Source: Comamonadaceae bacterium (GTDB lineage Bacteria > Pseudomonadota > Gammaproteobacteria > Burkholderiales > Burkholderiaceae_C). From it: DNA of 64,000 bases. Where the stretch lies: assembly GCA_947445115.1 (NCBI GenBank), contig CANFCG010000010.1, positions 1 to 64,000 of the forward strand, read 5' to 3'. The notes beneath the pieces were generated by a model that was not told the origin of the DNA, ran no database searches, and saw only the letters and a list, made by a program, of their open reading frames with translations. This document shows positions 10,218-18,605 of this stretch, piece by piece. The number at the start of each line of letters is the position of its first letter. Position 1 is the first letter of the stretch. The position numbers and the translations under genes are program-made.

Positions 10218-11663
10218 ATGACTGACATTACGCTGCTTAGCGCATCCGATCTCTCCAAAGCCATACACAGCAAAGCCTACAGTTGCGTGGAGGTGATGCA
10301 GGCATTTTTAAAACGCATCGCACTCCTCAATCCCACCTACAACGCCATCATCAGTTTGCGCAGCGATACAGCGCTTATAGCCGAGGCCAAAGTGCATGAC
10401 GACATGCTCGCCGCCGACAACAGCAAAGGTTGGCTACACGGCATTCCGCAGGCAATTAAAGATCTGTCACCTACGGCAGGCATTCCCACCATCATGGGCA
10501 GTCCGCTGATGTTGGAAAATGTGCCCGCCGAGGATGCCCTCATGGTGCAGCGCATGAAAGCCGCAGGCGCCATCATCATTGGCAAAACCAACGTGCCCGA
10601 GTTTGGCCTTGGCTCCCACACCTTCAACCCCGTGTTTGGCTCGACCAAAAACGCATTTGATGTAACCAAAACCGCAGGGGGATCGAGCGGCGGCGCGGCG
10701 GTGGCGGTGGCAACACATATGTTGCCCGTCGCGGACGGCTCAGACTTCATGGGCAGTTTGCGCAACCCCGCTGGCTGGAACAATATCTTTGGCATGCGCC
10801 CCAGCCAAGGCCGCGTCCCCATGTGGCCTGCGGGTGATGTGTGGACGGCGCAGCTGGCAACCGAAGGCCCAATGGCACGTACTGTAGAAGACCTTGCGCG
10901 GTTGCTAGCGGTGCAATCGGGCTTTGATGCACACACGCCGCTGGCGATTGATGCGCCCTTCGACTTGGCGCACGCCTTAAAGCCCATGACAGATCTTGAG
11001 ATCAAAGCCACAAAAATCCTCTGGCTTGGCGATTTAAACGGCTACCTGCCCATGGAGGACGGCATTACCGCTATTTGCGAGCGTGGCTTGCAGGCCTTGT
11101 CGGATAAGGGCTGCAAGATTGATGCTTTGGCAAGCCAAGTCCAGCTTGGCTTTGAGCCTGCCCGTGTGTGGAATGCTTGGCTTGTGTGGCGCAAACTACT
11201 CGTCGCCGTACGCCTTGCACCTTTGTTTGTGCTGCCAAATGCACGCGAGCAAATGAAGCCCGAGGCGCTCTTTGAGATAGACGCTGCAGACGGCCTCAAG
11301 GCGAGCAGTTTCATGGCGGCAAGCATCGTGCGCAGCAACTTCTATTCAGCGCTATGTAAGCTATTTGAGACTTACGACACGATCGCCCTACCCTCGGCAC
11401 AAGTTTGGCCGTTTGATGTCAACATGCGTTATCCAGCGGAAATTGTGACTACAAAAGGCGCTGTAAAAATGGACACTTACCACCGCTGGATGGAAGCCAC
11501 GATTTATGCAACTTTTGCGGGATTGCCCTGCATCAGCGTACCCGTAGGATTCTCGCAAGCCCATACCGAACAATGCTTGCCTATGGGTATGCAGTTAATT
11601 GGCAAGCCGCAAGGTGATGCGGACTTGCTACGGATAGCGGCGTTATTTGACCGTGATGTTTGA
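10218..11663 (+). CDS. Amidase (amidase-signature family)
   Basis: A 481-aa hydrolase of the amidase-signature family, with the Ser-cisSer-Lys triad readable as Lys81 (QAIKDL), Ser156 (GGSSGG) and Ser180 (DFMGSLRNPAG). The spacing of 75 and 24 residues is close to that of characterised members. There is no GatB partner, and GatA-specific context is absent, so a stand-alone amidase acting on small amides is likely. There is no signal peptide, so it should be cytoplasmic. AAGGG precedes the ATG. The last 21 nt overlap the 3' end of convergent sppA. Confidence 0.93.
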   Translation: MTDITLLSASDLSKAIHSKAYSCVEVMQAFLKRIALLNPTYNAIISLRSDTALIAEAKVHDDMLAADNSKGWLHGIPQAIKDLSPTAGIPTIMGSPLMLENVPAEDALMVQRMKAAGAIIIGKTNVPEFGLGSHTFNPVFGSTKNAFDVTKTAGGSSGGAAVAVATHMLPVADGSDFMGSLRNPAGWNNIFGMRPSQGRVPMWPAGDVWTAQLATEGPMARTVEDLARLLAVQSGFDAHTPLAIDAPFDLAHALKPMTDLEIKATKILWLGDLNGYLPMEDGITAICERGLQALSDKGCKIDALASQVQLGFEPARVWNAWLVWRKLLVAVRLAPLFVLPNAREQMKPEALFEIDAADGLKASSFMAASIVRSNFYSALCKLFETYDTIALPSAQVWPFDVNMRYPAEIVTTKGAVKMDTYHRWMEATIYATFAGLPCISVPVGFSQAHTEQCLPMGMQLIGKPQGDADLLRIAALFDRDV

Positions 11664-12614
11664 TTGAAGCGCTTTCACTGCGCCCTCACCAATCGAAGCA
11701 CCAAAACGCTTGGCTAATTTTTCTGCCACATTTTCATGCTGCGTGTAATCAATCACCTCGTCGGCTTTGACAACATCGCGTGCGACCGAATCCAAACTAC
11801 GAAGCTCATCCGCCAAGCCCAGCTCAACCGCTTGCTGGCCACTCCAAAAGAGACCGCTAAACATTTCTGGTGTTTCTTTTAATTTTGCACCACGCCCTTT
11901 TTTAACGGCCTCAATAAATTGCTGATGAATTTGATTCAGCATCGTTTGGGCGTAAGCCTTATGTTGCGGGGTCTGCGGGCTAAATGGATCGAGAAAGCCT
12001 TTGTTCTCACCAGCAGTCATCAGGCGACGCTCCACGCCAAATTTTTCCATCAATCCCGTAAATCCAAAACCGTCCATCAGCACACCAATCGAGCCCACAA
12101 TGCTGGCTTTGTTCACGTAAATTTTGTCTGTTGCAGCGGCAATGTAATAAGCTGCCGAAGCGCAAGATTCTTCAACCACAGCATAGACTGGTTTTTTGTG
12201 TTTGAGCTTCAACCTTGTAATTTCATCATTGATGATTCCTGCTTGAACAGGGCTTCCACCAGGCGAATTAATCAACAGCACGATGGCTTGTGCATTGGGC
12301 TCTTCAAACGCTTGGCGCATGCTTGCAACGATATTGCTTGCATTTGCATCAGCTCCGTCCGCAATTTCACCTTTAATTTCTATCACCGCCGTATGCGGCG
12401 TTGACGAATTTTTTGTAGCACAGCCGCGTCCAAACATGGCCCAAGCCAGCACCAGTGCAATCGCGAACCAAAAACCTCGGCCGATATTGCGTGAACGACG
12501 CGCCGCCTTCTTTTCTTCAATGTTGGCCATGACCAGTTTTTCTAATAACGAGGCTTCGGCACTCGGCGCAATCGGCTCAATTGATGGCGTTTGTTGCTCA
12601 AGAGTATCAGTCAT
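11643..12614 (-). CDS. sppA: Signal peptide peptidase SppA (short form)
   Basis: Membrane-bound serine protease of family S49 that degrades cleaved signal peptides. From ATG 12614 it has 323 aa, the length of the Bacillus-type short form rather than the double-length E. coli enzyme. There is one membrane segment at about 47-62. The catalytic pair reads as Ser153 (CASAAYY) and Lys205 (AGENKGFLDPF), 52 residues apart as in the Bacillus enzyme. NSPGGSPVQAG precedes it. A TTG at 12644 would add ten residues but would overlap the upstream Rieske gene stop; the ATG is preferred. Its place downstream of a Rieske gene suggests one transcript. Confidence 0.93.
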   Translation of the reverse strand: MTDTLEQQTPSIEPIAPSAEASLLEKLVMANIEEKKAARRSRNIGRGFWFAIALVLAWAMFGRGCATKNSSTPHTAVIEIKGEIADGADANASNIVASMRQAFEEPNAQAIVLLINSPGGSPVQAGIINDEITRLKLKHKKPVYAVVEESCASAAYYIAAATDKIYVNKASIVGSIGVLMDGFGFTGLMEKFGVERRLMTAGENKGFLDPFSPQTPQHKAYAQTMLNQIHQQFIEAVKKGRGAKLKETPEMFSGLFWSGQQAVELGLADELRSLDSVARDVVKADEVIDYTQHENVAEKLAKRFGASIGEGAVKALQSNITVK

Positions 12615-12633
12615 TTCATGTCCAAAAGAAAAA

Positions 12634-13017
12634 TTAAAAATCAACAGTTTTTAAGTTGTAGGCTGTCTGCCATTCAACCACACCGCGCACTTCGCGCATT
12701 TCAATCTTAACGAGGCCACCTTTGCAAGGGCCACCCGCACACTCGCCTGTCACAGGTTGGTACTCCGCGCCGTGCGACGCGCAAATCAGCCACTGCCCCG
12801 AGGCATCAAACACACGGTTGGGCTGCCAATCGAGCTCCATCGCCACATGCGAGCAGCGGTTGAGGTATGCTTGTGGTTGTCCCTCAAAACGAATTGCAAA
12901 GCCGCGGCAAGTTTGACCTGCGTAGTGCACATCAAAAGGGATTGCATCGCCACGCTCAATCAGGTCTGTAGCATTACAAAGCGGTATCCAAATATCGGTA
13001 GAAGCATCCATTGTCAT
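12634..13017 (-). CDS. Small Rieske [2Fe-2S] ferredoxin-like protein
   Basis: A 127-aa soluble protein with both halves of the Rieske cluster motif: NRCSHVAMELDW (Cys-x-His) and LICASHGAEYQPVTGEC (Cys-x-x-His). There is no membrane anchor and no fused oxygenase domain, so it is a stand-alone electron carrier of the type often found beside sppA in Burkholderiales. The start at 13017 is my choice: AAAGG lies about 12 nt upstream and homologues start near the IWIPLC segment. A longer reading from 13068 is possible. The electron partner is unknown. Confidence 0.85.
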   Translation of the reverse strand: MTMDASTDIWIPLCNATDLIERGDAIPFDVHYAGQTCRGFAIRFEGQPQAYLNRCSHVAMELDWQPNRVFDASGQWLICASHGAEYQPVTGECAGGPCKGGLVKIEMREVRGVVEWQTAYNLKTVDF

Positions 13018-13126
13018 GGCTGGATTATGCCTTTGACGCTTCAATATCTGCACTTCGTCGCAACCCAATAGCTATATGGCCTGCACATGGGCATAGTCGA
13101 GGCTCCACATATCTAGGAGAGCATCC

Positions 13127-13411
13127 GTGAGCGCATCCAACATGACCCCTGAGCAAATCGAACTTCTCGCCGTGCGGCGTGTCAAAGCCAAAATGGGCTG
13201 GTTCTTTCATGCCGCTATTTATGTTGTCGTCAATTTATTTTTAATGGCAGGCGCCATGTTTCATGGCAAGTACTGGCATTTCTTCCCCTTGATTGGATGG
13301 GGACTGGGACTTGCCATTCATGGCGCAGTGGTCTGGTTTAAGTCATCCATCACGGGCTATGAACTGCGTGAGCGCATGATTGCTAAAGAGCGGGCGGCGT
13401 TGACATCATGA
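13127..13411 (+). CDS. 2TM-domain membrane protein
   Basis: A 94-aa protein matching the small 2TM family: a charged N-terminal helix (QIELLAVRRVKAKMGWFFHA), two membrane helices around residues 27-43 and 52-68, and a basic tail (YELRERMIAKERA). It starts with GTG at 13127, preceded at 6 nt by a strong AGGAGA. 2TM domains are often found fused to, or beside, LytTR-type sensor kinases, and here the gene leads an operon that ends in such a kinase/regulator pair. It may be a membrane accessory of the sensor; that is inference. Confidence 0.8.
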   Translation: MSASNMTPEQIELLAVRRVKAKMGWFFHAAIYVVVNLFLMAGAMFHGKYWHFFPLIGWGLGLAIHGAVVWFKSSITGYELRERMIAKERAALTS

Positions 13412-13899
13412 TGGGTCAAATCATCACCAACACCCCCGCTTGGGTTTTCGTTCTATTCGTAGTTCTCCTCGCTTTAGGTTTTTTGCAAATGCGTAGGAGA
13501 ACGATGCCGCTGCGGCGCGTGATCATCATGCCAATGGTGTTTTTAGTACTCTCTTTATCTGGCGTGGTTTCTGCATTCGGCTGGTTAGCTACACCTTTGC
13601 TAGCTTGGGCTGCAGGCTATATGCTCATGGCATGGCTTATGGGGCAAGGCTTGCCGACTCAGGGAGATTTTTACGATGCGAGCACACGCAGATTTACCGT
13701 TGCTGGCTCCAGCTTACCGCTTGCATTAATGATGGGTATTTTCTTTTTGAAATACTTTGTTGGCGTCAGCAAAGGCATTCATGCTGGCTTTACGGAGCAA
13801 TCATTTTTTTCTACTGGCATTGCACTGCTGTACGGCGCATTTAGCGGAGCGTTTGCAGGCAGAGCTGTACAGTTGATTCGTCTTGTCAAAGGAAAATAA
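13408..13899 (+). CDS. Multi-pass inner-membrane protein, unknown function
   Basis: A 163-aa protein with about five hydrophobic helices (near residues 9-26, 38-56, 59-75, 101-118 and 132-150). Between the third and fourth lies a polar loop containing GDFYDASTRRFTVAGSS. It resembles small uncharacterised membrane families such as DUF6622, but I cannot assign one firmly. Its ATGATG start overlaps the stop of the upstream 2TM gene, and the next gene starts 2 nt after its stop, so it belongs to the same operon as the LytS/LytTR pair. Confidence 0.75.
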   Translation: MMGQIITNTPAWVFVLFVVLLALGFLQMRRRTMPLRRVIIMPMVFLVLSLSGVVSAFGWLATPLLAWAAGYMLMAWLMGQGLPTQGDFYDASTRRFTVAGSSLPLALMMGIFFLKYFVGVSKGIHAGFTEQSFFSTGIALLYGAFSGAFAGRAVQLIRLVKGK

Positions 13900-13901
13900 T
13901 C

Positions 13902-14519
13902 ATGTACACCACCCTACTTGCTTTTCATATCGCGGCTGGCTCGATAGCCCTCCTCAGCGCTCTTGGCGCTTTATATGTCGCCAAAGGGAAAACAGCGCAT
14001 CGCCGTTGGGGGATTGCCTACGTATGCGGCATGGCGCTGATATCGCTAACCGCTTGGACGATGAGCGCCATAAAGCCAAATAGCTTTTTGTTTGCCATTG
14101 GCTGCTTTAGTGCTTATCTAGTCGCCAGCGGCTATGCACGAGCAAAAAATAGAAGTGGCCAAGCCTCAGCATTTGATTGGACGATTAGCGGATTTGGATT
14201 GACGACAAGCCTTGTCATGCTTGGGCTTGGATGGATGAGCACGGGAACAAACCACGTGGTTCTTTTTGTTTTTGCAGGTATCGCAGGGGCACTCTCCATC
14301 ATCGAGATGCTGGGGCTTCGCAAAAATAAATTCAAAGGCACCGAGCGAATCGTGCGCCACATGACCCACATGATGGGCGGTACGATTGCAACCGTCACGG
14401 CAGTGGCTGTGGTCAACATCCGTGGCGTACAACCAGGCTGGCTGGTGTGGATTGCCCCATCGATACTGATTGCGCCAATCATCATTTACTGGACAATCCG
14501 CTTACGCCGCAGCAAATAA
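13902..14519 (+). CDS. DUF2306-like multi-pass membrane protein
   Basis: A 205-aa protein with about seven hydrophobic helices. It has the family features of a His-containing first helix (LAFHIAAGSIALLSALGAL), a basic loop AKGKTAHRRWGIAYV, and RHMTHMMGGTIATVTAVAV near the end. These resemble DUF2306 predicted membrane proteins. The conserved histidines in membrane segments could bind heme or metal, but this is speculation. It starts 2 nt after the previous gene and ends 4 nt before the sensor-kinase ATG, so co-transcription is nearly certain. Confidence 0.75.
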   Translation: MYTTLLAFHIAAGSIALLSALGALYVAKGKTAHRRWGIAYVCGMALISLTAWTMSAIKPNSFLFAIGCFSAYLVASGYARAKNRSGQASAFDWTISGFGLTTSLVMLGLGWMSTGTNHVVLFVFAGIAGALSIIEMLGLRKNKFKGTERIVRHMTHMMGGTIATVTAVAVVNIRGVQPGWLVWIAPSILIAPIIIYWTIRLRRSK

Positions 14520-14523
14520 ATTT

Positions 14524-15585
14524 ATGAATCGTCCATCCCTCTTTAGCCGCTTTTGCTTTGTCATGCTCATCACAGGTGTGGTTGCAGTGGTGCTGTGGGC
14601 GCTACAAAGCCGCCATGGGCTCAATATCCAATTGGTCTACGCCTATGCAACCGCAACGCCGATTTGGTTTTTAACGGATCTTGTTCGACTTCGCCTATTC
14701 CCAACGCCAGAAGGTCAGCCATGGTCACGGGTGCGTGGCACCAAGATTTTCATTTTGACAAGCATTGTCCTTGGCTTCATCATTGGCACTGTGATTGGCG
14801 ATTGGTATGCAGGCTGGTCCACGTTTGATTTATGGCGCTATGCGCCGCAAAAATTGGCGGGCTATGTTGTCTTGTGCGTCTCGATTAGCGCGGCCTTCAT
14901 TGTTTTTTATTATCAACAAAACAGACTGCAAATTGCCGAAAGGCAAGCAACCGAATCAAAACTGCAACTCTTGCAATCGCAGTTAGAGCCGCACATGCTC
15001 TTCAACACGCTGGCGAATTTGCGTGCGTTGATTGACTTAGATGCCGTGCGTGCGCAGGCAATGCTAGATCGGCTCATAGACTATTTACGCGCCACGCTAG
15101 GCGCATCCCGCGTGACCACACACGCACTAGCGCTCGAATTTGATAGGCTGGATGACTATCTCGCACTAATGCAAGTGCGTATGGGCGAGCGGCTGCGCTA
15201 TTCGTTGTCGCTGCCAGACGAATTGCACGCCACACCTTGCCCTGCACTTCTCTTGCAGCCCTTGGTAGAAAACGCCGTGCTACATGGCTTGGAGCCAAGC
15301 GCGCAAGGTGGAGAAGTGCGGGTAGCCGCCGAACAAGTAGGACAGCAACTCATCCTCACGGTGACAGACACAGGGCTTGGCTTTGATGGCGCGTCCAATG
15401 CTGGCTTTGGTCTGACGCAAATTCGCGAGCGTCTTCAAACTCTGCATGGCTCCTTCGCCAGCGTTACGATTGCGCCTCATACGCCAAACGGAACCGTCGT
15501 CACCATCACACTGCCCCTTAGTACCGATCAAAGTATTCTTAATCATTGCCGTGTTCGCTCCTATGTACAAAGCTCTTATCGCTGA
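14524..15585 (+). CDS. LytS/YehU-type sensor histidine kinase
   Basis: A 353-aa membrane kinase. Four hydrophobic segments occupy about residues 9-27, 36-52, 74-92 and 112-130. A short coiled region leads into the His_kinase domain with the phospho-acceptor His157 in SQLEPHMLFNTLANL. The HATPase region has LLLQPLVENAVLHG and VTDTGLGFDG. ATG 14524 is preferred to an upstream reading that would overlap the preceding gene. The 3' end overlaps the start of the response regulator by 23 nt. It probably phosphorylates that partner in response to an unknown membrane signal. Confidence 0.92.
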   Translation: MNRPSLFSRFCFVMLITGVVAVVLWALQSRHGLNIQLVYAYATATPIWFLTDLVRLRLFPTPEGQPWSRVRGTKIFILTSIVLGFIIGTVIGDWYAGWSTFDLWRYAPQKLAGYVVLCVSISAAFIVFYYQQNRLQIAERQATESKLQLLQSQLEPHMLFNTLANLRALIDLDAVRAQAMLDRLIDYLRATLGASRVTTHALALEFDRLDDYLALMQVRMGERLRYSLSLPDELHATPCPALLLQPLVENAVLHGLEPSAQGGEVRVAAEQVGQQLILTVTDTGLGFDGASNAGFGLTQIRERLQTLHGSFASVTIAPHTPNGTVVTITLPLSTDQSILNHCRVRSYVQSSYR

Positions 15586-16375
15586 AGACGAGCCCTTGCT
15601 CGCTGAATCCTTGAAACGCGAACTGAATCGCGCCTGGCCCGAACTGACGATTGTGGCTAACGTGGGCGATGGAACAAGCGCCGTCAATCAATCCATGACG
15701 TTGATGCCCGATGTGATCTTTCTCGACATTCAAATGCCTGTGATGTCGGGCTTGGAAGCCGCATCCAGCCTGGCCTACATGTGGGCTGAATCAGCAGATA
15801 CAGCAGCAAAACCCTTGCCGCTCATCGTATTCGTCACCGCATATGACGAATACGCGCTCGCGGCTTTTGACACGCAGGCCGTGGATTACATCTTGAAGCC
15901 CGTGCGAGCGGACAGACTCGCGAAAACGGTCGCCAGACTCAAGGCGCGCCTTAAAGATCGCACGGCATCGGCGCAAGATTTTGATGCGACTGCAGAGCAG
16001 CTCCGCAACTTGCTAATAGCCGCTAGCCCACAACAGACGAGGCTTACGATCATTCAAGCCAGCAAAACATCAAGCCAGGGCAGTACGATTGCAATGATTC
16101 CGATTGAAGACGTCGTCTATTTTGAAGCGGCAGACAAGTACATCCGCGTACTGACCAAAGATCAAGAGTATTTGATTCGAACTCCACTTAAAGATTTGCT
16201 GGCGCAATTAGATTCAAACGTTTTTTGGCAAGTGCACCGCGGCACGGTGGTGAGGGTTGCGAGCATCGCCTCCGTGCATCGGGATGAGAGTTTTAAAGTC
16301 ACCCTCAAACTACGCAATCGCCCCGAAACCCTTGCTGTGAGCCGCTTGTACGGGCATTTGTTTAAGGCGATGTGA
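15563..16375 (+). CDS. LytTR-family response regulator
   Basis: A 270-aa two-domain regulator. The receiver domain begins MYKALIAEDEPLLAE, has the phospho-acceptor Asp55 (VIFLDIQMP) and the conserved lysine in YILKPVR. The DNA-binding LytTR domain occupies about residues 165-265 with IPIEDVVYFEAADKYIRV and a final SRLYGHLF. It is the obvious partner of the upstream kinase. Such regulators bind short direct repeats in target promoters; none was located here with confidence. The start at 15563 follows from the receiver domain beginning directly there. Confidence 0.93.
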   Translation: MYKALIAEDEPLLAESLKRELNRAWPELTIVANVGDGTSAVNQSMTLMPDVIFLDIQMPVMSGLEAASSLAYMWAESADTAAKPLPLIVFVTAYDEYALAAFDTQAVDYILKPVRADRLAKTVARLKARLKDRTASAQDFDATAEQLRNLLIAASPQQTRLTIIQASKTSSQGSTIAMIPIEDVVYFEAADKYIRVLTKDQEYLIRTPLKDLLAQLDSNVFWQVHRGTVVRVASIASVHRDESFKVTLKLRNRPETLAVSRLYGHLFKAM

Positions 16376-16380
16376 GTGTG

Positions 16381-16800
16381 TTAGACCAACTTTTCCCGCA
16401 ACCACTCAGGCAATGATGCCGCGCGTTTAGTCGCGCCGTCCACCCAAATCGTGGTCGAGCCACCATCGGCATAGATCACGCCCTCATCCCCCTCTCGCTC
16501 CAACGTGACCCACGTTTCAAACGTGGTACGCGCCACATCGCTGACAAAGAGCTTGGCACTCACGTTGCAAGGAAACTCTAGTGGTTTATAAAAATTGCAT
16601 ACCGCATTTGCAAGCACAAAGCCCTCGCCATCAGGACTCGGCACCGCGCCAAGAGCGAAGAGCCAATCAATGCGCAGGGTTTCAAAGTAGCGGAAATATT
16701 GGACGTTGTTCAAATGCCCCATGGCATCCATATCGCCCCAACGCATAGGAAAGCTAGATTGATGAACGAGTTTTTTGGTGACGGGGATGATGTAGCGCAT
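16381..16800 (-). CDS. Acyl-CoA thioesterase, hotdog fold (4HBT family)
   Basis: A 139-aa hotdog-fold thioesterase. The active-site signature MRWGDMDAMGHLNNVQYFRY places the catalytic Asp in DAMGHLNN, as in 4-hydroxybenzoyl-CoA thioesterases and FadM/YbgC-like enzymes. It is predicted to hydrolyse acyl-CoA in the cytoplasm; the substrate is not determinable. It is convergent with the LytTR regulator (5 nt between stops) and divergent from the ETF-ubiquinone oxidoreductase gene, so a fatty-acid link is plausible. Confidence 0.88.
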   Translation of the reverse strand: MRYIIPVTKKLVHQSSFPMRWGDMDAMGHLNNVQYFRYFETLRIDWLFALGAVPSPDGEGFVLANAVCNFYKPLEFPCNVSAKLFVSDVARTTFETWVTLEREGDEGVIYADGGSTTIWVDGATKRAASLPEWLREKLV

Positions 16801-16860
16801 GCCAACATCATAAAATCATTCCTTGATTGTTGAACTTACAAAACACAAAGGATCGATCGA

Positions 16861-18546
16861 ATGACCCCGCAAGAAATTCTCTCCCAATTTGGCCCACGCG
16901 AAAACATGGAATACGACGTTGTCATCGTAGGCGCAGGGCCTGGTGGACTCAGCACGGCCATCAAGCTCAAGCAATTGGCAGCAAGTAGCGGGAAAGAAGT
17001 ATCCGTCTGCGTGTTAGAGAAAGGCTCCGAGCCGGGAGCCCATATCCTCTCTGGCGCGGTGATGGATCCACGCGCTATGAATGAGCTCTTTCCTAATTGG
17101 AAAGAGCTGGGAGCGCCGCTCAATCAGCCTGTCACAGGGGACGAGATTTTTGTTTTGACGAAGACGGGCGGCTTTAAAACGCCAAACTTTCTCGTGCCAA
17201 ACAATATGCACAACGACGGCAACTATGTGGTGAGTCTTGCCAACGTGGTTCGCTGGCTGGCCACGCAAGCCGAAGCGCTTGGCGTAGAAATCTTCCCGGG
17301 CTTTGCGGCGGCTGAGGTTTTGTACAACGACGACGGCTCGGTCAAAGGTATAGCCACTGGCAACATGGGCGTTGGCAAGGAAGGCGAACCGACCGATGAA
17401 TTCCAAATCGGTATGGAGTTGCACGCCAAATACACTGTGTTTGCTGAAGGCGCACGCGGTCACTTGGGCAAGCAGCTAATTGAGAAGTTCAACCTGATGG
17501 ATGGCAAAGACCCCGCTAGCTTTGCGCTAGGTATTAAAGAGCTATGGGAAGTGCCTGCCGAACTCGCTAAGCCAGGCCTCGTGGTGCATAGCGCGGGTTG
17601 GCCAATGGATATGCAAACCTTTGGTGGAGGTTTTTTATATCATTTAGAGGGCAACAAAGTCACGCTTGGATTCGTCACAGGCCTTGATTACACCAATCCG
17701 TACTTGAGTCCATTTGAAGAAATGCAACGCTGGAAAACACATCCAACGATTGCTAAACATTTAACAGGCGCCAAGCGCATCAGCTACGGCGCACGTGCCA
17801 TCAACAATGGTGGACTTGGTAGCCTGCCCAAACTGGTATTTAAAGGCGGCGCACTCATTGGCTGCGATGCAGGCATGATGAACGCGGCGCGGATCAAGGG
17901 CAGTCACGCCGCGATGAAAAGCGGCATGCTGCTTGCAGAAGCTGCATTTGATGCAGTCATTGCAGGACGCCAGCACGATGAACTCACCGCCTTCCCTGAA
18001 GCCTTTGCCAAGAGCTGGTTGCATGATGAGCTCAAGTCCGCATCCAACTTCAAAATCTGGTTTAAATCGGGCTTCATTGTTGGCTCGGTGATGACCTTTG
18101 TCGAGCATTGGCTCTTGCCAAAAATCGGCATCAAAACACCGCCTTGGACACGCCGCCGTCACAAAGCAGACCACCAAAGCTTGAAGCCTGCTGCAGCCTC
18201 TCAGCAAATTCAATATCCCAAACCAGATAACGTGCTCACGTTTGATCGCTTGTCGAGCGTGTTTGTCAGTAACACCAACCACGCAGAAAACCAGCCAGCA
18301 CATCTCACGCTCAAAAACGCCAGCGTCCCTGTGAGCATCAACCTTGCCGAGTTTGCAGGACCAGAGAGTCGCTATTGCCCAGCAGGTGTTTATGAATTTG
18401 TCAAAAATGAAGATAACACCGACCGCCTACAAATTAATGCCCAAAACTGCGTGCACTGCAAAACCTGCGATATCAAAGATCCGACACAAAACATTGTGTG
18501 GGTCACGCCCGAAGGCGGCGGCGGACCTAATTACGCCAGCATGTAA
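16861..18546 (+). CDS. Electron-transfer flavoprotein-ubiquinone oxidoreductase
   Basis: A 561-aa membrane-associated flavo-iron-sulfur enzyme that passes electrons from ETF (fatty-acid and amino-acid oxidation) to ubiquinone. Features are FAD-binding GAGPGG (residues 24-29), the GSHAAMKSGMLLAEAAFDA segment, and at the C-terminus the [4Fe-4S] cysteines (ESRYCPAGVYEF, then CVHCKTCDIKDP). Length and order match the bacterial and mitochondrial enzyme. AAAGGA lies before the ATG. It is transcribed alone, with a palindromic repeat directly after the stop. Confidence 0.97.
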   Translation: MTPQEILSQFGPRENMEYDVVIVGAGPGGLSTAIKLKQLAASSGKEVSVCVLEKGSEPGAHILSGAVMDPRAMNELFPNWKELGAPLNQPVTGDEIFVLTKTGGFKTPNFLVPNNMHNDGNYVVSLANVVRWLATQAEALGVEIFPGFAAAEVLYNDDGSVKGIATGNMGVGKEGEPTDEFQIGMELHAKYTVFAEGARGHLGKQLIEKFNLMDGKDPASFALGIKELWEVPAELAKPGLVVHSAGWPMDMQTFGGGFLYHLEGNKVTLGFVTGLDYTNPYLSPFEEMQRWKTHPTIAKHLTGAKRISYGARAINNGGLGSLPKLVFKGGALIGCDAGMMNAARIKGSHAAMKSGMLLAEAAFDAVIAGRQHDELTAFPEAFAKSWLHDELKSASNFKIWFKSGFIVGSVMTFVEHWLLPKIGIKTPPWTRRRHKADHQSLKPAAASQQIQYPKPDNVLTFDRLSSVFVSNTNHAENQPAHLTLKNASVPVSINLAEFAGPESRYCPAGVYEFVKNEDNTDRLQINAQNCVHCKTCDIKDPTQNIVWVTPEGGGGPNYASM

Positions 18547-18554
18547 ACATTTGT

Positions 18555-18580
18555 GTCATTCCCGCGAAAGCGGGAATCCA
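18555..18580. repeat. Palindromic repeat copy 3
   Basis: GTCATTCCCGCGAAAGCGGG followed by AATCCA, 9 nt after the ETF-QO stop codon. The inverted repeat could act as a transcript-stabilising hairpin. Confidence 0.85.
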
Positions 18581-18605
18581 CGGCATTAAAAACGGATGGC
18601 TATCT

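Noticed and set aside
10337-11011. Long minus-strand open frame (224 codons) across the amidase gene
   Set aside because: It is antisense to a well-supported amidase, has low-complexity composition and matches no family; a shadow of codon bias.
12615-12644. TTG start extending SppA by ten residues
   Set aside because: It would overlap the upstream Rieske stop, and the ATG at 12614 gives a normal short-form SppA.
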